DNA of 64,000 nucleotides, taken from assembly GCA_022448245.1 (NCBI GenBank), contig JAKVCO010000010.1, positions 39,562-103,561 on the forward strand, written 5' to 3'. Source of the DNA: Paracoccaceae bacterium. Lineage in GTDB: Bacteria > Pseudomonadota > Alphaproteobacteria > Rhodobacterales > Rhodobacteraceae. The position numbers and the translations under genes are program-made. The notes under the pieces are model-generated. The model had not been told where the DNA came from and ran no database searches. It saw only the letters and a list, made by a program, of their open reading frames with translations. This document shows, in pieces, positions 46,056 to 62,604 of the stretch (positions are counted from its first letter, which is position 1; the number at the start of each line of letters is the position of its first letter).

Positions 46056-46726
46056 GTGAGATACTCCGCTGGGACCGCCGCACCGCCAGCGGCCGGAGCT
46101 GCTTGAGGCGCGACTTTTATGGAGGATGCGTCAGAGACCCGCGCCTCCGCTGCGGTGGCCAGAATCTGGGCGACTTTGGCGGCGTCAGGAATGCAGCGAA
46201 GGGCGGGCTCAGGCCGGGCCAGGCGCCAGGGGCGCATGTGCGGCCAGACCATAAAGAGGGAGAGACGATTTTCTTCCCCTTTGAGTTCGAGAGCGATCGT
46301 CCCCGTGCCGTCCTTGCGGAGGTCCAGGTTTGCGTTCTCGATCCATTGGAAAGGCAGGTTCAGCGTGATCGGCAGAGCTGCCCCAATTCGAAGCGCGGCA
46401 CGATGCGAAGTCAGGGTATAGACCGTGCCGCGCGCCTGTAACCAGGCGATGAAGAGGATCACGAGGCTTGCCGCAATGCCCATAAGGACAAGCGGCACGC
46501 CATGCGTGAGGGACTCGGCAACGGAGTAGTCCGCCGTCGAGGCCATGATGCGCCAGAATGTAATGATCACGAAATAGCCCACGACCCAGTCGAGCCAGAG
46601 AGCCTGCCGCGCGAGCGGCAGCACCTTGGGGCGCCCTTGCCAGAGAAGCTCCTCACCTTCTGGCAACGCCTCGGGCAGCCCTGGGGCGTGCTCGAAGGCA
46701 AAATCTTTCGCGACCTTTACTTGCAT
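46052..46726 (-). CDS. puhB: Photosynthetic complex assembly protein PuhB
   Basis: A 224-residue protein with three hydrophobic segments (about 40-62, 82-97) and a PH-like/YdbT domain (GTVYTLTSHRAALRIGAALP near 109-128; DLRKDGTGTIALEL). It starts with FAFEHAPGLPEALPEGEELLW. PuhB is a reaction-centre assembly factor. It follows puhA by 46 bases. Confidence 0.93.
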   Translation of the reverse strand: MQVKVAKDFAFEHAPGLPEALPEGEELLWQGRPKVLPLARQALWLDWVVGYFVIITFWRIMASTADYSVAESLTHGVPLVLMGIAASLVILFIAWLQARGTVYTLTSHRAALRIGAALPITLNLPFQWIENANLDLRKDGTGTIALELKGEENRLSLFMVWPHMRPWRLARPEPALRCIPDAAKVAQILATAAEARVSDASSIKVAPQAAPAAGGAAVPAEYLT

Positions 46727-46772
46727 CGGTCTTCTTCCTCCTCGGTTTGCGGACCACTACGGAACGACCGTC

Positions 46773-47552
46773 TTAGAGCTGCGGCTCCAGACGTGCCTCG
46801 GAGGCATAAAGCGTGCCTCCGCCGTAGTAGGCTGAGATTTTCTCTTCCTCGAGGAGCGTCACCTGCGAGGGCGATTTCGTCGCCGGAACACCTGCGAAAT
46901 GCTCTTCAAAGAGAGAACGTACGACCACGCGGTCGGACTTGATGACTGAGAACGTCATCGGGATGAGACGCTTACCGCCACCAAGTTCGGTGGTCAGTTC
47001 CATCTCGAGATAGCGAACCAGCTGTTCAGGCTCGTCGACCCACATGTCAGTGATCTGGCCCACAGGCTCACCGTCACCGGACTGCACCGTCAGGCCACGC
47101 GGATCACGGCCAGCCGAGACGCCGAAGCTCTCAAGCGAGGCCATAGGCACGATCTTCGGATGACCCTTGCCGTCAAGCTCAGGCACGTCGCGGCGCGGCG
47201 CCCAGGATGCGGGTCCCACGCCATCAGCAAGCGGGTTGCCCGTTGGCACGAAAGGCGAGCCTTTCGAAGGGTCCATTTGCTCAAGCGCCAGATTGGTCCG
47301 ACGGTGGCTTTCTTCCTGCTCATCCGATGGCACCGTCACGTCGCCGCGACCGTGGGGAAGATGGAAGGTCTTAGGAGACGGAAGCGGGAACGGACCCTGG
47401 TTTGCAGGCGTGCCATCCTCGTTCTCGAGAGGGTAACCCTCGCGCATGTTCTCCGTCTGGAGATAGTAGATAAGGAACGCGAAGAAGCCCCAGAATGCCC
47501 AGATGGCGACCGAGGCTAGGTCAACGTTTCCCCAAAATTCTACACCGACCAT
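46773..47552 (-). CDS. puhA: Photosynthetic reaction centre H subunit
   Basis: A 259-residue H subunit: a single N-terminal membrane helix (about 12-31, [17 protein letters not shown]) and a large cytoplasmic domain with [24 protein letters not shown] and the beta-barrel core [19 protein letters not shown] near 156-174. It caps the L/M subunits and guides protons to the QB site. The L/M genes (puf) are not in this window. Confidence 0.96.
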   Translation of the reverse strand: MVGVEFWGNVDLASVAIWAFWGFFAFLIYYLQTENMREGYPLENEDGTPANQGPFPLPSPKTFHLPHGRGDVTVPSDEQEESHRRTNLALEQMDPSKGSPFVPTGNPLADGVGPASWAPRRDVPELDGKGHPKIVPMASLESFGVSAGRDPRGLTVQSGDGEPVGQITDMWVDEPEQLVRYLEMELTTELGGGKRLIPMTFSVIKSDRVVVRSLFEEHFAGVPATKSPSQVTLLEEEKISAYYGGGTLYASEARLEPQL

Positions 47553-47570
47553 GGTGAAGTCCTTTCGTGG

Positions 47571-49010
47571 TCAGGTGGGGAAGTCAGCGAGGCCTATGCG
47601 GGCCTTTGCTTCCCCAGGGGTTGGGTTTGTGCGCTGGAACCGCGTGAGCGGGCCCAGAGCGATCAGGGTTGCGAACATCAGACCGATCTCGACGTGGTAA
47701 ACGACCGAGTATCCGGTTGCGGGATCAGCCAACGCGTCGCCCAAAAGGCCCGACATGCTGGCGGAATTAACGAGGTCCCGAACGGTCCCTCCGATTGCGA
47801 TGGCAAAGCCCGCGGCGGTGGCTTGCGCGGCGCCCCATGCGCCCAGCGCGAGGCCGCGGCCGGCGAGGCCTTCGGCTGGCATGGTCATGGCGGCTGTGAG
47901 CGTGGCCACCGCAAAAAGGCCGCCGCCAAAGCCGATGAGCCCTGCGCCAATAAAGAAGAGAAGTGCCGATTGCAGCGGGGCTGCAAAGATCACGGCCGAG
48001 AAGGCCAAAAGCCCGAAGACAAGCGCCCAGCCCGCCATGCGGTAAGGGTTCTGGCCTCGGCTCAGTTGCCGTGCGGCGATGCCAAACCCGACAAGCGCGC
48101 CCGCCGCCCACATGGTGGTCAGAAGCGTCGTGGAGGATACCGAAAGGCCCAGGATTTCGCCGCCATAAGGCTCAAGCAGGACGTCCTGCATGTTGAAGGC
48201 CATGGTCCCGAGGAAGACGACAACGAGAAGCCGCCCGGCCTTGCCGCCACTGGCAAAATCGCGCCATGCGTCGCGGAACGAGGGGCGCGGTGCTTCACGC
48301 TCTTCCTTGCTCATCGGGGTGACGCGCTCCTGCTTCCAGAGCGCGAGGATGTTGAGGACCAGCGTCATCACCGCCGTGCCTTGCACGACCTGCACAAGAC
48401 GCAGCTCACTAAAGTCACGGAGCAGCCAGCCGACGATGACGGCGCTCACCGCCATGCCCACTAGGAACATCACGTAAAGAAGGGCCACAACGCGCGGGCG
48501 CGTCTCCTCCGTGGCGCGGTCCGCCGCCAGCGCGAGGCCCGCCGTCTGCGTCATGTGCATACCCAGACCAGTCAGGAGGAACGCCAAGGCCGCGCCTGCT
48601 TCGCCGACCCACTCCGGGCCGATGGCCTGCTTGCCCTCGCCAAGGATCACCAAGGCCATGGGCATGATGGCGAGGCCGCCGAATTGGTAGAGCGAGCCGA
48701 ACCACAGGAACGGGATACGTTTCCACCCAATGGAGGACCGGTAGGTGTCAGATTTAAAGCCGAGAAGCGCACGGAACGGTGCGCTGACCACTGGCAGCGC
48801 GATCATAACCGCGACGATCCAGGCCGCTACGCTGAGCTCCACGATCATCACGCGGTTCAGCGTACCCAGCAGCATCACAGCCGCCATCCCCACACTCACC
48901 TGAAAGAGCGAGAGCCGCAGCAACTGGCGCAGCGGTAGCGCGTCAGAGGCGGCGTCAGAGAACGGCATCGCCCGGATGGTGAATTGCGTGAGGGGGTGGC
49001 GTTCAGACAT
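47571..49010 (-). CDS. lhaA: LhaA, light-harvesting 1 assembly protein (PucC family)
   Basis: A 479-residue transporter-like protein with twelve hydrophobic segments, of the PucC/BCD family in the major facilitator superfamily. LhaA assists LH1 insertion or bacteriochlorophyll delivery. Markers are ALLGFKSDTYRSSIGWKR near 80-97 and GLGMHMTQTAGLALAADRAT near 149-168. ATG 49010 is chosen because GGAGG lies six bases upstream; it overlaps the end of bchM. Confidence 0.93.
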   Translation of the reverse strand: MSERHPLTQFTIRAMPFSDAASDALPLRQLLRLSLFQVSVGMAAVMLLGTLNRVMIVELSVAAWIVAVMIALPVVSAPFRALLGFKSDTYRSSIGWKRIPFLWFGSLYQFGGLAIMPMALVILGEGKQAIGPEWVGEAGAALAFLLTGLGMHMTQTAGLALAADRATEETRPRVVALLYVMFLVGMAVSAVIVGWLLRDFSELRLVQVVQGTAVMTLVLNILALWKQERVTPMSKEEREAPRPSFRDAWRDFASGGKAGRLLVVVFLGTMAFNMQDVLLEPYGGEILGLSVSSTTLLTTMWAAGALVGFGIAARQLSRGQNPYRMAGWALVFGLLAFSAVIFAAPLQSALLFFIGAGLIGFGGGLFAVATLTAAMTMPAEGLAGRGLALGAWGAAQATAAGFAIAIGGTVRDLVNSASMSGLLGDALADPATGYSVVYHVEIGLMFATLIALGPLTRFQRTNPTPGEAKARIGLADFPT

Positions 49011-49643
49011 ACGCAACCTCCATGCAAGCGGAGGTATAAAAGCCGCTGCGCACCGTCTTGATGTGCTTGGCTGGGACTGCGCTTAGGTCCTGTGGGACCA
49101 TAACCGGCGACCGGTCTGAACGCGGGAAAAGCTTGCCCGCGTACCAAAACGCCATCAGGAACGCCGATCGCGGGGCCACGGTGAAGACAACTTTCGGAGT
49201 CATCGCACCCAGCTTGTCAAGCGCCACGACCAGATCGGGCGTGGTGTAGTAGATCAGCGAATCCATCGCGATGATCGCATCGAAGGCGCCCCGGTCGGCA
49301 GTCATATCGCCCGCCTCGAAACTCACACGACCCTTCAAGTCAGTCGGCATGCGATCTTCCGCGATCTTGATCAGAGAGGGCGAGATATCAACGCCCACAA
49401 CCTCGGCACCCATGTTTGCCAGCACTTCCGTGGCCATGCCTGTCCCGCAGCCTGCATCCAGGATGCGTTTGCCGCGCACATCACCCAACTGACCAATCAT
49501 GGTCGCACGCATCTCATCCCGACCCGCGCGAACGGTCTCGCGAATTCTCGAGACCGGCGCGTCAGAGGTCAGCTGCTCCCACACCTTGGTGGCAGAGCGG
49601 TCGAAGTAGTCTTCGACCTGTGATAGGGTGCGCGTGTAATCCA

Positions 49644-49644
<1 letters not shown>
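49003..49644 (-). CDS. bchM: Mg-protoporphyrin IX methyltransferase
   Basis: A 213-residue SAM methyltransferase placing the methyl ester on the C13 propionate of Mg-protoporphyrin IX, substrate of the AcsF cyclase. Start MDYTRTLSQVEDYFDRSA; SAM motif LDAGCGTGMATEVLA at 62-76. The ATG overlaps the bchL stop by one base (TGATG). The stop is within the lhaA start region. Confidence 0.95.
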
Positions 49645-57713
<8,069 letters not shown>

Positions 57714-57744
57714 GCTCCGACTCCCTGACAGGCCGTGCAGAAAC

Positions 57745-57773
57745 AGGCTAGGTGCGGCTCAGCATAGTGTCAA
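57745..57773 (-). promoter_or_regulatory. bchF promoter
   Basis: On the minus strand TTGACA (57773-57768) is a perfect -35 hexamer, followed after 17 bases by TAGCCT (57750-57745) as a weak -10. The -35 lies inside the PpsR palindrome, so the repressor would block RNA polymerase directly. Confidence 0.6.
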
Positions 57774-57785
57774 GTTAAGCTTACA
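57768..57785. promoter_or_regulatory. PpsR/CrtJ operator between bchF and ppaA
   Basis: A perfect TGT-N12-ACA site, the consensus for PpsR/CrtJ. Directly next to it, TTACACTTGATTAGTTTACA carries a second, imperfect half-site arrangement ending at 57800, which could give cooperative binding. A plus-strand promoter for ppaA (TTGATT 57787-57792, TATGTT 57808-57813, spacer 15) would also be covered. Confidence 0.75.
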
Positions 57786-57914
57786 CTTGATTAGTTTACA
57801 CTGGCACTATGTTAGAGCGTAAGGGCTCCGATCAAAGGAGCTCACAGATACTAACAAGACGACGCTCGCGGCCTTTTAGAGAAGGAAGAACGGGGGCGGA
57901 CAAGGGAAGACTGA

Positions 57915-58862
57915 ATGTCAAAGACTTTTGACAATCCAAAGGCGCTGACCGATGATGAAGCATGGAAGTCGCTTGATATGCCCCACCCGTCAGCCTGGCG
58001 GTTGGCTATGAGGCGGCTCCAGAGGAACGAACAAATGTCGGAAGGCCCAAAAACGGGCCCGGCCCCGGGAAATTCGCCAAACGGCGACGCTGGATCTTCA
58101 AAGACCCGCACCCCCGATGGAAAGGGCAATGTTGAAGTATTTGCGTCGCAAGTACTTTCTGTCGTTGCGGCCAATTCACTTGCTGCTGGCAATGCTTCCC
58201 GACAAGACCTCGTTGATGAACTTATCGAGGCCGTACGCTCCTTCGACAATGCTCCGCGCGAAGCCATCCTAAAGCGCTTCCGTGAAGCGGGAATTAATCA
58301 CGCAGCCATCATCGACCGCTACCTTCCTGCCGCCGCGCGCAAGCTCGGCGCAGAGTGGTGCGAGGACAGCATGTCTTTCGCAGACGTCACGATCGGCTCG
58401 GCTCGGCTCCAAGCCATCTTGCGGGACCTTCGCGCCCCGCAGGTGACGGACCCCAGCGCTCCGAGCGCGCTGATTGTTGTCCCGCCCGACGCGTATCACA
58501 CGCTAGGCGCGACGGTGATCGCAGACCAACTGCGACGGCTCGGCATTGCACCTCAGATGGCAATGGGCCTGAAACCGCTAGACCTAGCAGAGCTCGTGGA
58601 ATCCCATGATTTCAACGCTGTGCTGATCTCGGCAGCTTCATGCCAGAGACTTGAAACAGTGCGAGAATTGGTGAACTGTGTAAGAAACGCTTCCCGAATG
58701 CCTGCGCCTATTATCGTGGGCGGAACGGTTACGGACAAAGACACGGACATCAAGACTCTTACCGGTGCAGACTACGTATCGAATAATCCAGAAGAGGCAT
58801 TGAAGGCATGCGGGCTGATGATCCCAACGCACGCCGTCGAGTCGCCCGGGCCGCAGGGCTAG
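57915..58862 (+). CDS. ppaA: PpaA/AerR-type cobalamin-binding antirepressor
   Basis: A 315-residue regulator that in Rhodobacter binds B12 and modifies PpsR/CrtJ activity. The linker helix block is GAEWCEDSMSFADVTIGSARLQ near 145-166 in pieces, and the B12-binding domain follows with VVPPDAYHTLGATVIADQL; H195 in YHTLGA is the likely lower axial ligand. GGTVTDKD and LTGADYVSNNPEEAL finish the Rossmann part. The first 75 residues are Gly/Pro-rich and unlike a fold. An internal ATG at 58035 (M41) with AGAGGA upstream could give a short form, as known for AerR. It lies 62 bases upstream of ppsR. Confidence 0.88.
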   Translation: MSKTFDNPKALTDDEAWKSLDMPHPSAWRLAMRRLQRNEQMSEGPKTGPAPGNSPNGDAGSSKTRTPDGKGNVEVFASQVLSVVAANSLAAGNASRQDLVDELIEAVRSFDNAPREAILKRFREAGINHAAIIDRYLPAAARKLGAEWCEDSMSFADVTIGSARLQAILRDLRAPQVTDPSAPSALIVVPPDAYHTLGATVIADQLRRLGIAPQMAMGLKPLDLAELVESHDFNAVLISAASCQRLETVRELVNCVRNASRMPAPIIVGGTVTDKDTDIKTLTGADYVSNNPEEALKACGLMIPTHAVESPGPQG

Positions 58863-58924
58863 AGGGACTCGACGATGATGAGACAGATCAGAAATTCGGA
58901 TTTGGCCCTGTCGAGGCGAAGCCA

Positions 58925-60334
58925 ATGACGTCGCGCGGGGTGAAATACTGGTCCACCGGGTCGATACCTCTGATCGCACCAGAGATGCTCGGTGGGATCA
59001 TCTCCTCGGCTTCAGATTTGTCCTTGGTCATCTCCGATGATGCGACGATCTTGTCTGTTCTGGTGAACCCAGAGATGCGCACCCTTGGGAAACTGGATCA
59101 TTGGGAAGGCCGCAATGTGCGCGACTTCCTGACGCCCGAAAGCGTGCCGAAGCTGGAGGCGAAATTGGCCGCCCTCGATGGGCCGCAGGCGACGCGCCCG
59201 GTTGAGCTCAATCACCTCGATCGTTCGGCTTGGGAATTCCCAATCCGCTACACATTCCACCGAATCACGCCAGACGGCGCGTTGTTGATGTTGGGCCGAG
59301 ACCTGCGTCCGATCGCCGAAATGCAACAACAGTTGGTGAAAGCGCAGATCGCGCTGGAGCGCGACTACGAGGCGCAGCGCGAGTACGATACGCGCTATCG
59401 CGTGCTCATGGACACCGCCACAGACGCCTTCGTTTTCGTTCACGTGAACAGCGGACGGGTCGCAGATCTCAACATTTCTGCTGCAAAAATGCTGGGCGGC
59501 AAGCGTGACGACATCGTCGGACACGCCTTCGCGCAGGAATTCGAAGGCCGCCGTCGTGGTGAGTTCCTGGAAACGCTCACGAACGCCGCGATTTCCGACG
59601 AAGGCCGTGCCGTGGCTATCCAGGCGCGCCGCTCTGGGAAAGAACTCCGTATCTCTCCCACCGTTTTCCGGGCCTCGGGCGAACGCCTGCTACTGTGCCG
59701 GATCGAAAATGAAGAGAGCGGTGAACCCGTCAGCGACGAACTCGGTGAAAACCTCTCTGCGCTCTATCAAGAAGGTGTCGATGCGATCGTATTCACTGAT
59801 CGCGACGGCGTTATTCGCTCTGCCAACGAAAGCTTCCTGAACCTCGCGGACGCCACACATCTGACGAACGTGAAGGGTCGCTCGCTGGGTGACTATCTGG
59901 CTCGCGGGACCGTCGACCTAAAGGTTCTGCTCGAGAACGCCGCGCGCGCCGGGCAGATGCGGATGTACGCCACCAAGCTCGCTGGCGAGTACGGCGCCGC
60001 GTTGTCGATCGAGATTTCGGTGACCTATCTGAATGACCGGGCGCACCCGTCCTATGTCTTCGTGATCCGCGACGCCTCCCGCGTTGAGGCGGTTCGCAAG
60101 CCGGGTGTCGCGGTTGGGGATGATGCCATGCGCTCCATCATGGAGCTTGTGGGATCGGCGTCGCTCAAAGACATCGTGTCCGAGACGACCGACGTCGTTG
60201 AAAAGATGTGCATCGAGACCGCCGTTGAGCTGACGCGCAATAACCGCGTTGCTGCGGCCGAGATGCTGGGGCTTTCGCGCCAGTCGCTCTACGTCAAGCT
60301 GCGCAAATACGGCCTGCTCGCCAAAGAAAGCTAA
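58925..60334 (+). CDS. ppsR: Photosynthesis gene repressor PpsR (CrtJ)
   Basis: A 469-residue repressor of bch, crt and puc genes under oxygen. Layout: N-terminal domain with LIAPEMLGGIISSASDLSLVIS near 16-37 in pieces, a coiled helix near 130-157, PAS1 (about 158-262), PAS2 (about 280-385), and a Fis-type helix-turn-helix at the end (NNRVAAAEMLGLSRQSLYVK near 439-458). The only two cysteines, C258 and C429, match the redox pair C251/C424 of R. sphaeroides. ATG 58925 gives the family length; an open frame to 58808 overlaps ppaA and is not used. Confidence 0.93.
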   Translation: MTSRGVKYWSTGSIPLIAPEMLGGIISSASDLSLVISDDATILSVLVNPEMRTLGKLDHWEGRNVRDFLTPESVPKLEAKLAALDGPQATRPVELNHLDRSAWEFPIRYTFHRITPDGALLMLGRDLRPIAEMQQQLVKAQIALERDYEAQREYDTRYRVLMDTATDAFVFVHVNSGRVADLNISAAKMLGGKRDDIVGHAFAQEFEGRRRGEFLETLTNAAISDEGRAVAIQARRSGKELRISPTVFRASGERLLLCRIENEESGEPVSDELGENLSALYQEGVDAIVFTDRDGVIRSANESFLNLADATHLTNVKGRSLGDYLARGTVDLKVLLENAARAGQMRMYATKLAGEYGAALSIEISVTYLNDRAHPSYVFVIRDASRVEAVRKPGVAVGDDAMRSIMELVGSASLKDIVSETTDVVEKMCIETAVELTRNNRVAAAEMLGLSRQSLYVKLRKYGLLAKES

Positions 60335-60355
60335 CGCTTCGTTCTGCAGACAAAT

Positions 60356-60393
60356 GGCTTGCGGTATTTCGCCAAAGCATCGCAAGCCCTTTT
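60356..60393 (+). terminator. Terminator after ppsR
   Basis: GGCTTGCG (60356-60363) and CGCAAGCC (60381-60388) form an 8-base-pair perfect stem with a 17-base loop, followed by CTTTT. It starts 21 bases after the ppsR stop and separates ppsR from the bchG promoter. Confidence 0.7.
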
Positions 60394-60404
60394 GCGTGCG
60401 TCAA

Positions 60405-60422
60405 TGTAATCCTTGCCCGACC
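60405..60422. promoter_or_regulatory. Imperfect PpsR site at the bchG promoter
   Basis: TGT-N12-ACC, one base off the PpsR consensus, overlapping the -35 element. Its centre is 23 bases, about two helical turns, from that of the perfect site downstream. Confidence 0.5.
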
Positions 60423-60447
60423 CTCAGTGTCCAGTATAGTTGACACA
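60413..60447 (+). promoter_or_regulatory. bchG promoter with start point at the start codon
   Basis: TTGCCC (60413-60418), a 16-base spacer and TATAGT (60435-60440) make a sigma-70-like promoter. Six bases separate the -10 from the A of the bchG ATG at 60447, where transcription would begin. There is no ribosome site upstream of the ATG, which fits a leaderless message. Confidence 0.55.
60428..60445. promoter_or_regulatory. Perfect PpsR/CrtJ operator abutting bchG
   Basis: TGT-N12-ACA with the last base two positions before the bchG ATG. It contains the complete -10 hexamer TATAGT, so bound repressor would occlude the promoter. Confidence 0.75.
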
Positions 60448-61346
60448 TGTCCGTCGCACCGAGCATTCAGAATCGGCGCTTTCCGCAACCTTCTGCGGCA
60501 CTTGAGCTGATTAAACCGATCACTTGGTTCCCGCCCATGTGGGCCTACCTTTGTGGCATTGTGAGCTCTGGCGCCGCACTCAGCGACGCGTGGGCCCTTG
60601 CCCTTCTCGGAATTATCCTCGCTGGCCCAATTACTTGCGGCATGTCGCAGGCCGCCAACGATTGGTGCGACCGGCATGTGGACGCCATTAATGAGCCGCA
60701 CCGCCCCATCCCATCCGGGCGCATCCCGGGCCGTTGGGGCCTTTGGATCGCCATCGCGATGTCAGGTCTTTCGCTGGTCGTCGGATACCAGCTTGGCCCT
60801 TGGGGCTTTGCAGCAACGGTGGCCGCCGTGCTCGCGGCATGGGCGTATAGCCAAGAACCTATTCGGGCGAAGAAATCAGGATGGTGGGGCCCAGGCCTCG
60901 TCGGCCTCTCCTATGAATCCCTGCCCTGGTTCACCGGCGCGGCTGTCATGGTCGCGGGCTTGCCGCGCTGGGAAATCATCGTTGTCGCCGTGCTCTACGG
61001 CCTCGGCGCCCATGGGATCATGACACTCAATGACTTCAAAGCGCTCGAAGGCGACCGCCAGCTTGGGATCAAATCGCTGCCCGTCACGCTCGGTCCCCGC
61101 CGCGCGGCTTGGACGGCCTGCATCGTCATGACCGCAGCGCAGGTCGACGTGATCGGGCTTCTCTTCGCATGGGACCGTCCGGTGCACGCACTGGCGATCA
61201 CGGGCCTTCTCGGCGTCCAAGTCCGCGCCATGACTGTCATGATGCGCGATCCGAAGGGCAAAGCGCCTTGGTACAACGGCCCCGGCGTCGGCGCCTATGT
61301 CGCCGGAATGATGATCGCAGCCGTCGCACTCAGGAGCATCACATGA
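60447..61346 (+). CDS. bchG: Bacteriochlorophyll synthase
   Basis: A 299-residue membrane prenyltransferase of the UbiA family, esterifying bacteriochlorophyllide a with geranylgeranyl or phytyl diphosphate. The first Asp motif NDWCDRHVDAINEPHRPIPS is at 71-90 and the second, LNDFKALEGDRQLG, near 192-205. About eight hydrophobic segments. No Shine-Dalgarno sequence precedes the ATG. It overlaps the next gene by four bases. Confidence 0.96.
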   Translation: MSVAPSIQNRRFPQPSAALELIKPITWFPPMWAYLCGIVSSGAALSDAWALALLGIILAGPITCGMSQAANDWCDRHVDAINEPHRPIPSGRIPGRWGLWIAIAMSGLSLVVGYQLGPWGFAATVAAVLAAWAYSQEPIRAKKSGWWGPGLVGLSYESLPWFTGAAVMVAGLPRWEIIVVAVLYGLGAHGIMTLNDFKALEGDRQLGIKSLPVTLGPRRAAWTACIVMTAAQVDVIGLLFAWDRPVHALAITGLLGVQVRAMTVMMRDPKGKAPWYNGPGVGAYVAGMMIAAVALRSIT

Positions 61347-62602
61347 ACGCGTCCTGGCTCGCCATCGCGCGACTTTGCCTTGTGAACATGGCCATTGGCG
61401 GGCTTGCAGCTTTGCCGGTGAACCTCTTCAACCGCCTGATGACGGTGGAGCTTGCGCTGCCCGCGATCCTGCCCGGTTTGCTCGTGGCACTGCACTACGG
61501 TGTGCAGCTGACGCGCCCCGTCTGGGGGCATCGCTCGGACGCCAAAGGCGGACGCACCCCGTTCATTCTGGGCGGCATCACGGTGACGGCGCTCGCCATC
61601 ATCGGCGCGGCCTACGCGATCCACGTGGCGGCGACCGCGCCTTCGATGGCGCTTCTTATCTGGATCATCGCCTATGCCGCGCTCGGCCTCGGCATTGGGG
61701 CGGCGGGCACGTCTTTCCTCGCGCTCCTGGCGACGGTCACAAGCCACAAGGGCAAGGGCGCCGCGGCCACGGTCGCGTGGCTCTTCCTCATTGCGGGCGC
61801 GATCATTGCCTCTATCGGAACCGGCATCGCGCTGGAGCCCTATTCCGCACCCCGCCTTGTCGCGGTCGTCAGCGTGGTGGGTCTTATCGCCGTTCTCCTG
61901 TGCTTTGTCGCAACCATTGGCGTCGAACGCCGCACGGGCCCAGCGCCTGCGCCAGAACACAACGAACTCCGCCCCGCCCTGCGTGCCACATGGGCTGACC
62001 CAGCCGCGCGCCGCTTCACAGGGTTCGTCTTCCTATCCATCCTCGCCTTTTATCTGAGCGAGCTGATCTTTGAGCCCTTCGCGGGCCACGTCCATGGCCT
62101 CAGCCCCGAGGATTCCACCAAGCTTTCGGGCGGCAAAGACGGCGCAGCCCTCGTGGGCATGATCCTCGCCGGGGTACTGTCCGCCTTCCGTATCGGATCG
62201 CTGCGCGCTTGGGCCGTGGCGGGCTGCGTAATCTCTGCGCTCGGGCTCGCGGCCCTTGGGCTGCAGATGCCACTGATCCCCGCATCAGTCGCGCTTGGCC
62301 TTGGCAACGGCCTCTTCGTGACGGGCGCCGTGGGATCAATGATGCTTCTGAGCTCTGAGCGTGAGGGCGCCACCGGCACCCGGATGGGCGTCTTTGGCGC
62401 GGCACAGGCCCTTGCCGCCGGTGCAGCTGGCCTTATTGCGACGGGCCTCCTGGATCTCGCGCGCATCGCGCTGCCCGAGGCCACCGCCTACGCGACAGTC
62501 TTTGGCCTTGAGGCCGCCCTATTTCTCGCGGCGGCCGTCGTCGCCCTTCGTATTCTGCAGCGGGCCCCACAGCCCGAGCCGATCCTTCAACCGGGAGAAT
62601 AG
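61343..62602 (+). CDS. PucC-family transporter between bchG and bchP (orf428-like)
   Basis: A 419-residue membrane protein with about twelve hydrophobic segments, homologous to LhaA/PucC and in the position of R. capsulatus orf428 (bch2). Markers are NLFNRLMTVELALPAILPG near 25-43, HYGVQLTRPVWGHRSDAKGG near 49-68 and FGAAQALAAGAAGLIATG near 366-383. It may handle bacteriochlorophyll or LH assembly with BchG. ATG overlaps the bchG stop; two bases separate it from bchP. Confidence 0.92.
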   Translation: MNASWLAIARLCLVNMAIGGLAALPVNLFNRLMTVELALPAILPGLLVALHYGVQLTRPVWGHRSDAKGGRTPFILGGITVTALAIIGAAYAIHVAATAPSMALLIWIIAYAALGLGIGAAGTSFLALLATVTSHKGKGAAATVAWLFLIAGAIIASIGTGIALEPYSAPRLVAVVSVVGLIAVLLCFVATIGVERRTGPAPAPEHNELRPALRATWADPAARRFTGFVFLSILAFYLSELIFEPFAGHVHGLSPEDSTKLSGGKDGAALVGMILAGVLSAFRIGSLRAWAVAGCVISALGLAALGLQMPLIPASVALGLGNGLFVTGAVGSMMLLSSEREGATGTRMGVFGAAQALAAGAAGLIATGLLDLARIALPEATAYATVFGLEAALFLAAAVVALRILQRAPQPEPILQPGE

Positions 62603-62604
62603 CC

